Both the position numbers and the translations under genes were made by a program. A stretch of 64,000 bases of DNA, taken from contig OY755174.1 in assembly GCA_963576735.1 (NCBI GenBank), forward strand, positions 5,022,001-5,086,000. Direction: 5' to 3'. This stretch comes from Bedellia somnulentella (lineage: Eukaryota > Arthropoda > Insecta > Lepidoptera > Bedelliidae). Below are positions 22,801-32,989 of the stretch, in pieces (position 1 is the stretch's first letter; each line of letters begins with the position of its first letter). The notes beneath the pieces are model-generated. The model was not told the origin of the DNA. It made no database searches and saw only the letters and a program-made list of their open reading frames with translations.

Positions 22801-23157
22801 AGACTTAATTAGTTGCAGAAAAATATAAGCAATTAACTTATTTTATGCACATTTACATGCGTCATTTATATATATTTTGAAAGGATACGCATTCCATAGG
22901 ATATTTCAGGAAAGACCAATCCTTGCACTTCACAAGTTTTGAAATAATGTTGTCACGTAAAATCGGATTTTTCACAAGTTAAGAAAATAAGGAATAAGGT
23001 ATTTATCGTCTTTATTTTGAAACATAATTTAATTTATTAAATGAAGTTGTTTTTTTTTGTTATCATATTCTTATAAACTTTAAAAAACCGTCGAAGTAAA
23101 ATAAAATAGCTTAGAAACATAAAATAAACACATTCACAATACCTTAAAAAACACCAT
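19888..23157 (-). CDS. RR-1-like cuticular protein (CPR family), four exons
   Basis: Structural protein of the insect cuticle, secreted by the epidermis and expected to bind chitin through its Rebers-Riddiford domain. Exons (minus strand) are 23157-23143, 22564-22476, 21619-21359 and 20110-19888. They join in phase with GT-AG introns to 588 nt, 195 residues plus TAG. Exon 1 codes only MVFFK; an intron inside the signal peptide after a few codons is typical of insect cuticle genes. Residues 1 to about 20 form a signal peptide ending near VPA. Residues 36-105 are rich in Tyr, Pro and Asn, with one PNPY and three DNPY motifs. The chitin-binding region is about 115-176; residues 151-176 fit G-x8-G-x6-Y-x-A-x-E-x-G-F-x-P exactly (core YTADENGFRP). 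The ATG context (GAAAATGG) is good. RR-1 is favoured over RR-2 by the ETEN...YLKN stretch before the motif. Intron 3 holds SINE-2 and LINE fragments; intron 2 holds a decayed SINE-1. Confidence 0.93.
20339..20404 (+). mobile_element. SINE-2 3' fragment in cuticle-gene intron 3
   Basis: GTTCAGAAGTATTAGTACCT through CGTGAACGTTTATG and the ATGTT tail. 5'-truncated. Confidence 0.8.
20468..20580 (-). mobile_element. LINE 3'-end fragment in cuticle-gene intron 3
   Basis: Reverse match to the LINE C-terminus (TTTTGTACGATCCTGACAAG), decayed and without tail. Confidence 0.6.
22215..22362 (+). mobile_element. Decayed SINE-1 3' part in cuticle-gene intron 2
   Basis: Blocks CCAAATCACCAGAGATCCTT, ACTATCTTTTCC, and CAGCCGTGAGTATT survive. 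Confidence 0.55.
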
Positions 23158-23311
23158 TTTCGAAAATTTAATATAATAGTTTCACTAAACTTTTAAACTA
23201 AACTAGTCACTAAACTTCGCCACACCACTTCCACTTAATACTATATAATTCGGAGTTGCACTCTCGAGGAGACTTAGAATGTTTATGATGATCTTGCAAC
23301 ACGCCGCATGC

Positions 23312-23319
23312 TTTTTATA
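23312..23319 (-). promoter_or_regulatory. Candidate TATA box of the cuticle gene
   Basis: TATAAAAA on the minus strand, about 155 bases upstream of the ATG at 23157. A start about 30 bases downstream would fall in the ATCATCAT stretch near 23289 and leave a 5' UTR of about 130 bases. A nearer TATATAG at 23241-23247 is an alternative and would give a 5' UTR of about 60 bases. Transcript 5' ends would decide between them. Confidence 0.45.
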
Positions 23320-23989
23320 CTAAGATCATCAATACGCACACGCATCACGGAACAAATCCACACATTCTTTAAAACCCATCCTATCAGTTACACTTTTTAC
23401 CAACACTCTTAAAACCAAAGGCATAAGGAACACAATTTCAATAAGACACATTTTTAATATCTATTGTTACTGTAAAGCATGGTTTTATTGCGGTTTTTGT
23501 GTCAAACTGTATTCGGAAATTTCGAGCTTCGAGACCTCAAAGCTATTCGTAATATATTGATTGTTATAGTATAAAGAGTTATGGGTGTTATCAATCTAAC
23601 ATATCGGTAATTTTATGAAATCGTGTTCCCCAAAAAAGGACATCAATAATATGATTCACTGTTCGGACGAGTCAAACATTTTTTACCATTTTCCTGGATT
23701 CCTTTATTCTGGCAGCAGGGTCAATGAACTATGGGATATTGATGTTTGGATATAACATTGATGAATGTACATTTCAAAATATTATGGTTCTTTAATGTAA
23801 GCATTTGTCAGATGCATTGACAATTATACAGATTTTTGACATGTTGTGAACATTAAGTTGAGTGCGTGAATCATGGACAAAAAGCATTCATATTAATTTA
23901 ATCGAATAAAGAAGTAATTTCCTTTTTTCTCTGTTACAGTATTTGTTTCTTATTATTTAATTATATTTTTTTTTTGCTTTATGTATTAG
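23320..23989. other. Upstream flank of the cuticle gene, nothing recognised
   Basis: No repeat or ORF that I can support; any enhancers for the cuticle gene would be expected here. Confidence 0.4.
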
Positions 23990-24190
23990 TTAGTATGTAG
24001 TAGATATAAGTTTGAGGTGTTGGTTGAAAACCAGCGTACTCAGCGTTTGTGTCCTGCGAGACTTGCGCTGGGTACATTTTACGCTGAGACAAGACCTTTT
24101 TGGTATCATTAAATGTTGTATCTAATTGTTAAATACTGTTTGTAATTTTGTTTTTAATACCAAATAAACATTTTACTTACTTACTTACTA
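23990..24190 (+). mobile_element. LINE 3'-UTR-like sequence with (TTAC)n tail
   Basis: Contains AACCAGCGTACTCAGCGTTT and GACTTGCGCTGGGTACA and ends at a TTAC microsatellite (24173-24188). This arrangement is known for 3' UTRs of lepidopteran non-LTR elements that have short-repeat tails. No coding part remains. Confidence 0.5.
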
Positions 24191-24229
24191 ATTTAAATAT
24201 TTTTTCATGAAAACCATATGTGGTGATTA

Positions 24230-25163
24230 TCTATCTTTTATATTTATAATAAATCTATAGAGAGGTCAATTCTGTACATTAAATATATTTTCAAAATAAC
24301 TATCAGGGGGTGATCGATACTGATACCAAAAATTAAATCAGTAAAATTTTTGTCTGTCTGTCTGTCTGTCTGTCGGTTTGTATGTTCCTTATGGAAACAA
24401 TAACTACTCGATGGATTTTGACGAAACTTGGAAGAATTATTCTTCATACTCCTAGGCAGGTTATAGTGTACTTTTTAGCAAAGTAGTGAAGGGGAATTTC
24501 GGGAAATTTTGGGAAAACGGAGGAAGCTTCTCAATTTTTAAGCTTTCGTCGCGTGTGCCGCCTTAATGGTTACAGTTACATAGAAATCATGTATCACGGA
24601 AATATTCTACATAAAATTGTCTAAAAAATATCCTTCAACAGCATATGTCTATCTTTTATGGTTGACTCATAATAACACGTGTAACTCCTGATAGCTTAGC
24701 AGTTCAGAGCATCCTGAATATATCTGTTTACTCTTACGTTTATAGGTCTCTCATTCATCTCACATTTAAAAAAGTTTACATTATTACCTATTCAATAAAA
24801 AAAGAATCATAGAAATCGGTATAGAAACACCAAATTAATACATGAAATAAGCCATCGCGTCCTGTCGTCGCAGGTGAATACTGAATCATGCTGAATTACT
24901 TTTTAGTAATGGTTGCGCGGGCAAAAGATAGCCGTGAGTATATGTATGATGTATACAAAATTTGTAACTCTGATTGTTTGTTTGCATGGGTTTATTTTCG
25001 GAGATACAGAACAGTTCTTTTAAGCGCTTTTACAATCACAAAGCTAAACTAGTCAGGAGTGCTATAAGCGGCGCTAAATTTCACAAAGGTTGAACAGTGA
25101 TTGAAGAAACCTAAGATATTTTTAAAACTACGCTACCCGTGCGAAGCTGGGCTGATCCTCTAG
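24230..25163 (+). mobile_element. Non-autonomous Helitron, copy B (older)
   Basis: Same family as copy A, plus orientation, ends ...GGGCTGATCCTCTAG with T following. A few bases are inserted near the 5' end and the TGTC microsatellite is short (about 7 units at 24348). Confidence 0.8.
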
Positions 25164-25179
25164 TTACTAATAAATAAGA

Positions 25180-25262
25180 ATAAATAAAGGAAAGAAAAAT
25201 TTCGACACAGGTGGTTTCAGTTTACTTCTTTATTTATTAGAAATAAAGAAGTAAACTGAATG
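25180..25262. repeat. SINE-3 scrap with perfect 20-bp hairpin
   Basis: 25180-25214 matches the reverse of the SINE-3 junction (AAAGGAAAGAAAAATTTCGA). Arms 25216-25235 and 25241-25260 are exact complements with loop ATTAG. Confidence 0.75.
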
Positions 25263-25340
25263 TGCTACATACAGTAGTTAATAGTACATTAATGTCCTAA
25301 TTTTAATTATTTGCTTGTTTTGGTTATATTTTGATTGTTT

Positions 25341-25482
25341 GTGGTTGGAGACCCGTCACCAAAATCATTTTTATTACCATCTTTTCTCCAATCAACTTCC
25401 AAAAGTGGCTGAGGAATTTCTTATTCCAAAGCTCTGGCTACCCCGTTAAGGGATTTATAGCCGTGAGTGTATGTATGTATGT
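25341..25482 (+). mobile_element. SINE-1, 5'-truncated
   Basis: Begins at the GGTTGGAGACCC block and runs to the TATG tail. Confidence 0.85.
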
Positions 25483-25750
25483 TTATTAAAATACATTATA
25501 AAGGAAAAAATAAAATGATGGTGAATATCTGAAAAACCTTTTGTCGTTGTCAATTTCAGGCTTTTCGAAGCCCTTCTATTAATGTAGTATTATGAAATAG
25601 TAATATGAATTATTTCACCTTTATATATAACTAGTTTATTATATTCTCGCCAATCTTAATTGACCAATCTTATCTCATTAAGCGATAATTATTATACAAC
25701 ACGCATAAACTTAAACCTTTGCATTTCCATCATCATTATGCATATGGAAA
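25483..25750. other. AT-rich, nothing recognised
   Basis: No supported feature. Confidence 0.5.
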
Positions 25751-25759
25751 CATATATTG

Positions 25760-25862
25760 ACACCATTAGTTCCCATTGGGGTAGGCAGAGACTATTGTTC
25801 GCCACTTTTTACGATTCTGTAAGAAATCTCTCGAGCTTCATCAACATTCGTTAATCTTTTCT
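25760..25862 (-). mobile_element. LINE 3'-end fragment
   Basis: Reverse match to the LINE C-terminus, starting TTAGTTCCCATTGGGGTAGG; no tail. Confidence 0.75.
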
Positions 25863-25869
25863 TACACGC

Positions 25870-26165
25870 CCTTTTGTATGCCAGGGAAAACCATCATTTC
25901 TAATGCAGAGAAATGTGGGTTCAAATCTTGAGTCAGCCATACACTAAACAGTTTTTTCTTAAGTCAAATTTTAACAATAACGATCGTGAGGAAACCCACA
26001 CAACTAAGTAAGTCATTTGACAGTGTATTCTAACAAAAACGAAAATAGGACTGCCTGTTATCACTTGAGTACACTGTCCAAGCAAATCCTGGGACTCTGA
26101 ACACTTGATGTTTAGAAATATTAGTACCGCTGCCACTACCTCGGTGATGTGCGGCTCAACGTTTG
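25870..26165 (+). mobile_element. Decayed SINE-2
   Basis: Recognisable blocks: GAAACCCACACAACTAAGTA, GTACACTGTCCAAGC, GATGTTTAGAAATATTAGTA. A second scrap of the same block lies at 26297-26322. The 69-codon ORF over both (26105-26314) is probably incidental. Confidence 0.6.
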
Positions 26166-26322
26166 AGTATTTTAGTCTTGAGAGTCAGTTGTGTGATAAA
26201 TTCAAGAAGGTTATTGACGATGTGGTAAAACATAGGTATGCGTACAAAGTAGTGGTAGGCTGGCCCCAATTAAGTAAATTGATAAAACTTTCACGTGATG
26301 TTCAGAAATATTAGTACTTTTG

Positions 26323-26820
26323 AGGAAAAACAATCTGAAGGTTCAGAGTTAAAGCTTTCCGAAAAATGAAGGTATTGAAAATGAACGTTTAAAATGTAAA
26401 ACAATTATAAGCAAATGACGTTTTATGATAAATTTTGAGATATGATAACCTCGGGTTAAGCATAAGAAAACATCGCTCTGAAGTAAACAGAAATGATATC
26501 TACTATTTTATTTTTATTTGAGATAGCACAATTCCTTGAATTGAATCTCAGGGATTTACAGAAACTACGTTCTAGGAATACCCAACACGGATTCTCAATA
26601 AGCCATACATTTAACAATCATTTTTGCTTTTTATTTTAACAAGCACCTATTTATTTTATAAGAACAATCCAAACTCGTTAATAAAAGACAGAACAAGATA
26701 TATATTCTTTTTATTCTGAATCCGAGAGTATTGGTAAACATTTATGTATGAAAAAGTAGCTATCAAAATATATTTACAAGGAACACAACTAATTTGATAT
26801 AAAAATAATCTTCCAAGTAC
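26323..26820. other. AT-rich, nothing recognised
   Basis: No supported feature. Confidence 0.5.
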
Positions 26821-26832
26821 AATATTTTTTAT

Positions 26833-27202
26833 AACATAACATAACATAAACGTTCACGCCGAATATCCCCGAAGGGGTTGGCAGAGGTACTAATACTTCT
26901 GAACATCACGTGACTTGTCACCTGGTGTTCAGAGTACCCACGTTTTGCATGGACAGTGTACTCACGTGATAGGGGGCAGGCCTATCGCCGTTTTGTACGA
27001 ATACACTGTCACATGACTAAGTACAACTCAGTCATGTGGGTTTCCTCACGATGTTTTCCCTCACCGTTAACAACCATGTTAAATTAACCACATATATGTC
27101 TTTAGAAAAGACAAATTGGTGTAGGCCCGACCCGGGATTTGAACACTAGTCGCTTGCACGTCAACCGGTGGTGTTCCACCCATTGAGCTATCACGTCGTA
27201 AT
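26833..27202 (-). mobile_element. SINE-2, full length with 12-base target duplication
   Basis: Head at the right end (box sequences at 27130-27198), ATGTT tail at 26833. Flanked by AATATTTTTTAT at 26821-26832 and 27203-27214. Confidence 0.92.
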
Positions 27203-27214
27203 AATATTTTTTAT

Positions 27215-27643
27215 GTTGGTTGATTACGGAGCAGTGGATCGAACTTCATCATTAACAGCCATTATACAGCCACTGCTGGACTTAGGCTTCTCCATATGTG
27301 CTTTACATACCGTACAGGCTTTCAGTCTTCAAAGCTAGGTGATTCTGTTTAAATATCAGTCAGGGCCGCTAAAAGTTCGTTCACTGCAAGAAGCTAAGAA
27401 CATTACATGGACAATACACAAACCGTTTAAGCACTAAAATCGCTTTGAGCCGTTGACCAAAGAGCACTATATATACTAGAAATGCTTATTGTTCTACAGG
27501 TGACAGCTCTATCTATAGCAACTTCAAGCAGCTTACAAGTCATTACAATCGTATATACTCAAAGTGGCGTTTAATAGTCTCTGCTTACCCCAATAGAAGA
27601 TAATGGTGCAACTATATTATGTATATGCTTTTTAGGCATATCA
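27215..27643. other. Repeat scraps only
   Basis: 27250-27310 contains CCACTGCTGGACTTAGGCTT, the signature of a common moth repeat. 27568-27632 (plus) is a LINE 3'-end scrap (TAGTCTCTGCTTACCCCAAT). The rest is not recognised. Confidence 0.45.
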
Positions 27644-27644
27644 T

Positions 27645-28018
27645 CATACCATAACATAACATAAACGTTCACGCCGTTTATCCCCGAAGGGGTTGGCAGA
27701 GGTACCAATACTTCTGAACTCACATGGCAAGCGTCATCTAGTTTCCAGAGAAGGTACCCACGTTTTGCTTAGACAGTGTACTCACGTGATAGGGGGCAGG
27801 CCTATCGCCGTTTTGTACGAATACACTGTCACATGACTAAGTACAACTAAGCCATGTGGGTTTCCTCACGATGTTTTCCCTCACCGGTAACAACCATGAT
27901 AAATTAACCACACATATGACTTTAGAAAAGACAAATTGGTGTAGGCCCGTCCCAGGATTGGAACTCACGCCCTTCTGTTTTCGGGCGGGTGTTCTACCCA
28001 CTGGACTATCATGTCGCT
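27645..28018 (-). mobile_element. SINE-2, full length with 9-base target duplication
   Basis: TCATACCAT at 27644-27652 and 28019-28027. The head carries CCCGAAAACAGAAGGGCGTG in place of the GTTGACGTGCAAGCG stretch of other copies, so it belongs to a subfamily shared with the 34826 copy. Confidence 0.92.
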
Positions 28019-28467
28019 TCATACCATTACAATTATTCACAGCTTTCGTATATTCACTTTATTTACTTAATGTATGACCTAAGTGTATGACATTGCGCGC
28101 CTATGCCAACTGTTGTAGGTCAGTAGGGAGAATCTGGACTTACCAACCGGAATTCAAAAAATATTTCAAAACTAGTGGATCGGCCCAGCTTCGCACGGGT
28201 AGCGTAGTTTTAAAAATATCTGAGGTTTCTTCAATCACTGCTCAAACTTTGTGAAATTTAGCGCCACTTATAGCACTCCTGAATAGTTTAGCTTTGTGAT
28301 TGTGAAAGCGCTTTGATGAACGGTTCAGTATCTCCGAAAATAAACCCATGCAAACAAAGAATCAGAGTTACAAACTTTGCATACATCATGCATATACTAT
28401 TACTGAAAAATAATCCAGCATGATTCAGTATTCACGTGCGACGACAGGACGCGATGGCTTATTTCTT

Positions 28468-28672
28468 ATAAATAAAGAATAAATAAAGGAAAGAAAAATT
28501 TCGACACAGGCGGGAATCGAACCCGCGACCTCGGGTATACGCCCCGACGCTCTGCCAACTGAGCCACCGTGTCAATTGGCTGCCATTGCGAAATTCTTCT
28601 ATCCTTTATTTCTTTTTACACGTTTAAGTAGTGTTTGCGTTTCCTACCTCCGAATTTGAACTAATTCGGAAA
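28468..28672 (-). mobile_element. SINE-3 copy nested in Helitron C
   Basis: Flanked by the 12-base duplication GGCTTATTTCTT (28456-28467 and 28673-28684). It has a leader beginning TTCCGAATTAGTTCAAATTC, a tRNA-like region at 28503-28573, then a short AT-rich tail. The Pol III-type boxes therefore lie about 100 bases inside the element rather than at its 5' end. Confidence 0.85.
28503..28573 (-). other. tRNA-Tyr-like sequence within SINE-3 (not a functional tRNA)
   Basis: Folds as a cloverleaf: acceptor stem GACACGG/CTGTGTC, D arm GCTCAGTTGGCAGAGC, anticodon stem TCGGG/CCCGA with loop GCGTATA (GTA), T arm GCGGG/CCCGC. Position 33 is C rather than the near-invariant U, there is no intron, and it is embedded in a retroposon. 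Confidence 0.8.
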
Positions 28673-29152
28673 GGCTTATTTCTTGTATAAGTTCGGTGTT
28701 TCTATACCGATTTCTATGATTCTTTTTTCATTGAATAGGTAATAATGTAATTTTTTTTAAATGAGAGATAAATGAGAGAACTATAAACGTAAGAGTTAAC
28801 AAAAATAATCAGGATGCTCCGAACTGCTAAGCTATCAGGAGTTACACGTGTTATTGTGAGTCAACCATAAAAGATAGACATATGCTGTTGAAGGATATTT
28901 TTTAGCCAATTTTATGCCAAATATATCCGTGATACATGACTTCTATGTAACTCTAACTATTAAGGCTGCACACGCGACAGAAGCTTAAAAAATGGAGCAA
29001 CTTCCCCCGTTTTCCCAAAATTTCCCAAAATTCCCCTTTACTATTCTGCTGGAAAGTATACAAAAACCTGCCCAGGAGTATGAAGAATAATTGTACCAAG
29101 TTTCGTTAAAATCCGTCGAGTAGTTTTTGTTTCCATAAGGAACATACAAACC

Positions 29153-29212
<60 letters not shown>

Positions 29213-29341
29213 AAAATTTTACTGATTGCATTTTTGGCATCAGTATCGATCACTAATCACCCCCTGATAGTTATTTTGAAAATATATTTAATGTACAGAA
29301 TTGACCTCTCTACAGATTTATTATAAGTATAGATATGCATT

Positions 29342-29450
29342 GCCGTGTAGTGCCGGTTTAGAACGTCGCTACCCCTTTCTACCCACGGGTGTCGTAAAAT
29401 ACGACTAAAGGTGTGGTTTTTGGGCAATGCGGTCGGAGACTCATACCCAA
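29342..29450 (+). mobile_element. SINE-1 variant, 5' part only
   Basis: GCCGTGTAGTGCCGGTTTAG to the GGTCGGAGACTC block, starting just after Helitron C. Confidence 0.7.
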
Positions 29451-29711
29451 TTAAGCTTTATTTATATTTATGTTTATTGGAATTGGATATCAATTATCCA
29501 AAAATTTATAAAACTTATTTTTGTATGTTTACTGGATGACCACCCTTTCTATCGGTCGCTTTTATTTTGTTTTTTGCCTTTACGTGATAATAGCAGCAAA
29601 CTATATATTTCTCTTTTTAGTAGCCTTTTATGTTAGTTAGTGCTATACTAAGCCGAGATATCACAGTAATTTTATAGTTTCGGAATTGTTTGTAACAATT
29701 GTAAAAAAAAC

Positions 29712-29765
29712 TGTGCAGTGTCAACTTAGAAGAGCACTACCCCATTTCTATCCGTGGGAGGTCGA
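29712..29765 (+). mobile_element. SINE-1 5' scrap
   Basis: GTGCAGTGTCAACTTAGAAG and AGCACTACCCCATTTCTATC; the rest is absent. Confidence 0.6.
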
Positions 29766-30109
29766 ATAATAATATAAATAGGTGCTTGTTATAATGGTTA
29801 TAAAATATGTATTACATTTTTGTAACCATAATGCACACTAACTATGGTTGACATAAACTGAATCGACATGTATTGCTGTTATTTTCAGGGTGCCGTTAGT
29901 ATGACAAGCGGCCAGGGACCGTAAGCGCTTTTTTTGAGCGATTGTATTATAAAACAACAACAATTAATAAAATGCCTTTTTTATTTAGCGGTAAAACATT
30001 CCTTTAGTGAAATTTACCTTTTCCTGTGGTAAGGTATTTCCTCAGAATTTGAAAAGCCAGTTATGAGGGTTAACCTCTGAAACCTGAACCACATTTGGAA
30101 GTTGATATG

Positions 30110-30237
30110 TGAGGTGGTGGTAGAAAAAAGTATCGATGGTGATGGGTTTCCAACCGCATCGCCCAAAAACAACTTTAAAAAGCCCCATACCCTTAGTCCA
30201 CTCTTTTGGCACCCGTGGGTGCTAAGGGGCAGTGACA
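30110..30237 (-). mobile_element. Decayed SINE-1 5' half
   Basis: Reverse blocks TGATGGGTTTCCAACCGCAT and CACCCGTGGGTGC. Confidence 0.65.
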
Positions 30238-30242
30238 TTCAA

Positions 30243-30382
30243 TCCACAAGGGATTTAAGATTTTGCTGCTCATAATGTCCATATTAACCGCACCAGTGAT
30301 GAACAGCCTTATCCTATCCATAATGGTAAGATTCGAACTCCACAGAATAATTTCGGTGTTTGAAAAGTCTGTGAACAACAGG
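30243..30382 (+). CDS. Unrecognised exon-like stretch with membrane-segment character
   Basis: Open from 30243 to a TAG near 30380. It encodes a hydrophobic run (FKILLLIMSILTAPVMNSLI) followed by an amphipathic part (VRFELHRIISVFEKS). Donor-like sites are ATAATG/GTAAGA (about 30330) and AACAG/GTGCCA (about 30374). The look is that of a multipass receptor exon, but no family can be named. The minus strand is also open (30193-30411). Confidence 0.2.
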
Positions 30383-30419
30383 TGCCAATAGGCACAGTAC
30401 ATTACACTCAAAGCCAGCT

Positions 30420-31570
30420 ATAGATCTAGCATATGTTTCAATAATTGTTAAGATATTTTATCAGGTAATTTTAAATGCAGCCGTATAATTGTTACGCCTA
30501 TTGGCCTACCCTTGTAAGGATGGTTAAATAAGTTAGCAGAAAGTCAAAATGTTTTCAACTCGACACAATACCTTGAAAACCATTATTAAAGGAACGAAGG
30601 GTTTTTCTTATATAATGTACGTTAAATAAAATAAAAAAAACGGTCTTTAATTGACGTGATATTTGGTAAACAAGCTTAAAAATATTTAAGATTAAAGATA
30701 AGGCAAGAATTTCCTCAAGTTGAGCAGAAGCCGTCACGCAATGTAAATATTCATATTTTTTTTTCATTTGATTCTGTTTTCTAGTGTCGAGATGATCAAT
30801 AAATTAATAGATATTTAAATTTTTACCAACGTCTCAATTACTTTCGTTAGAAAATTTTAAGAAACCCTAGCAAACACTTTCTTAAGAAAATATCTCGAAT
30901 ATATTTTCTACTACTCCGCCACAGAGCACTCGAGGCTACCTTGGTTAGGTGATTTGGTTAAAGTTCACTAAGCTGGCGTAGTGTGCCCTGACGTACTAGA
31001 CAATTACGGTGATAGTAGCTATAGATAGCTGGGACCAAACGCTTATCTTGCCGAACTACGGAGACATCTTAAATTTTGGAAAATTAGGTGATCCAAGCCC
31101 AAAATATCCTAACTGTCAATATCTATCATTAAATTAATAAGTTCGAACGAAAGTCCGAAATATGACTCGAAAGCTATACTGCTAGACCACAAAGCACCTG
31201 AAAGCCGTATTAAAATTGGATACAAAGAAGCCTATTACTAAAACTTTACAAAATTACGAAAATCGTGTCAGTAAATAAGAAATGACGTATGCATAATTCA
31301 ATTGTAATACAGCTACCCGGAAACATCTTTTTAAGTTCTCCATCCCAAAATGAATACTGAGTGATTCACGTAACACTAAATGATATATCAGGAAGAAACA
31401 ACTTTATAAAAACATAAAAATAAAAGTATCAGTTACCAACATAAATACGATATAACTGTAAAACGCATGTGTTGGGACCGATTCTTCTCGAACAGCTGGT
31501 TTTAACAAAAAACCAATACTACGAATCTACTCTACGTATCAATTCTTACTGCTAATAATACCTTTAAGGA
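30420..31570. other. AT-rich, nothing secure
   Basis: A possible 33-base micro-exon (30479-30511, between AAATGCAG and GTAAGG) can be drawn but has no support. Confidence 0.4.
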
Positions 31571-31576
31571 ATTTTC

Positions 31577-31830
31577 CGTGTAGTGTCGGCTTAGAATGAC
31601 ACTACCCCATTTCTACCCGTGGGTGATCGTTAGAGGCGACTAAGGGTATAGGGGTTTTTTAAGTGATTTTTGAGCGATGTGGTTGGAGACCCATCACCAA
31701 AAACATTTATTATTACTATCTTTTCCCCAATCAACTTCCAAAGGTGGCTGAGAAATTTCGCATTCTAAAGCTCTGGCTACCCCGTTAAGGGATTTATAGC
31801 CGTGAGTATATGTATGTATATGTGAGTATA
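31577..31830 (+). mobile_element. SINE-1, full length
   Basis: CCGTGTAGTGTCGGCTTAGA to a TATG tail. A short duplication GGAATT (about 31568 and 31835) may be the target site. Confidence 0.88.
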
Positions 31831-32132
31831 TGTAGGAATTGAGACAATAAATTATATTGTAAAAGGATAGTATGGCATTGACTTTTCAATCGCTTCTAAA
31901 AGAATTCCACATACATTAGTCATTGCGTACGATTATCTTAGAAAATGTTTGTTTCCCACTTTGAAGTACGCTAAAGAATATAAAGGCAAATATTAAAGAA
32001 TTGGAGATAGAGGAAAGGCCACCAAACCAAAATCAATGTTTGAATGCGATACCAAAATACATAAACAAAAACAAAAAAATAAAATAATGTTTTAACCCGG
32101 TAGCTCTGACGTCATTGTTTAGGAATGTGTCA

Positions 32133-32276
32133 ATGGAACATAAAAATATTTTACAGAATTGCGGCCCCGATATTTTTGAATTGCACGAGTTGTGGTCCCG
32201 CTTCTACAATTTATCGTATAAGGAACAAACGGGAATACCCAAAGAAGGCCTGTTTAATTTGGGATATAAATTGAAG
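32133..32276 (+). CDS. Unrecognised exon candidate (48 codons)
   Basis: ATG at 32133, or acceptor TTTTACAG at 32156, open to AAG/GTAACT at 32276, phase 0 at the end. It encodes a coding-like peptide with FELHELWSRFYNLSYKEQTG in the middle. Third codon positions are about half G or C, clearly above the local background, which favours real coding. The second frame is also nearly open. No family recognised. Confidence 0.3.
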
Positions 32277-32989
32277 GTAACTGGATTTTAGTTCAGATTG
32301 CATAAAATATTCTCAAGTGAAATGCCAAAGAATTTTTTGAAGTAAACAGAGTCCGAATCAATTTTAACAGTGATTGGTGTTTTAATTGCTACTCTTTTCA
32401 ATAAACGAGCTAACCAAAGAATGCAAACACGAATTTTCGTCAAGCGTTTTTAAACATGTTTTGGAACCACAATTAATAATGATTTGGTATTCATGAAACT
32501 ATAGTTGGAAGTTGAAATAATATTTGCATTAATTTAAATAAAAAGGAAAGTGCTAGACAATAAATTGTCATTCTTTCCTTTATTTATTAGTAATAATCCC
32601 CACATGAGGTTTTCATGAACAAAAAGATTTAAATTATGTTTTCTACTAGTTAGTAACCAGAACTAAAATCCTTACACACTAAGTAATAATATATATTATA
32701 TATAATATTATATATATTTCATGAAACATAACTCTCTTACGATTAATTCATGGCATATTATATTTGTATAACTTCCCTTAAGACCTCTCGATGGAGATTA
32801 CAAAATTTATCAAGCTAAAGCAACAACTCTGTTTGTTGAATTATGTTGGATAATGTGAGTACAGTATTATTATTTACATACATACATAAATCCAAAAAGC
32901 TTAACGTATTTGAGACTTTAAAACGAATATTTATCGTCTCGCTCATTCCTACTTCAAATAGGAGGGACAAAAGTAATCGATTCAGTATA
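32277..32989. other. AT-rich; one SINE-3 tail scrap
   Basis: 32570-32606 matches the SINE-3 body (CTTTCCTTTATTTATTAGTA, then CCCCACATGAGG). A TA-rich palindrome lies at 32685-32720. Nothing else recognised. Confidence 0.5.

Larger units (their letters stand above)
28172..29333 (-). mobile_element. Non-autonomous Helitron, copy C, with SINE-3 insertion
   Basis: Family ends present with A before TC and T after CTAG. Interrupted by SINE-3 at 28468-28672. GACA microsatellite at 29154-29212 with one GACG. Confidence 0.9.

Noticed and set aside
27837..28077. ORFs over the SINE-2 copies (also 35003-35217 and 60253-60453)
   Set aside because: They recur with each SINE copy and come from the SINE sequence itself.
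28503..28573. Functional tRNA-Tyr gene
   Set aside because: C33, lack of the usual tRNA-Tyr intron, and position inside a retroposon with target duplication.
29041..29253. Repeated ORF ending LTKLGTIILHTPGQVFVYFP in Helitron copies
   Set aside because: The frame is kept because the copies are young and the GACA/TGTC tract has no stops. No helicase or other domain, and copy B is broken.
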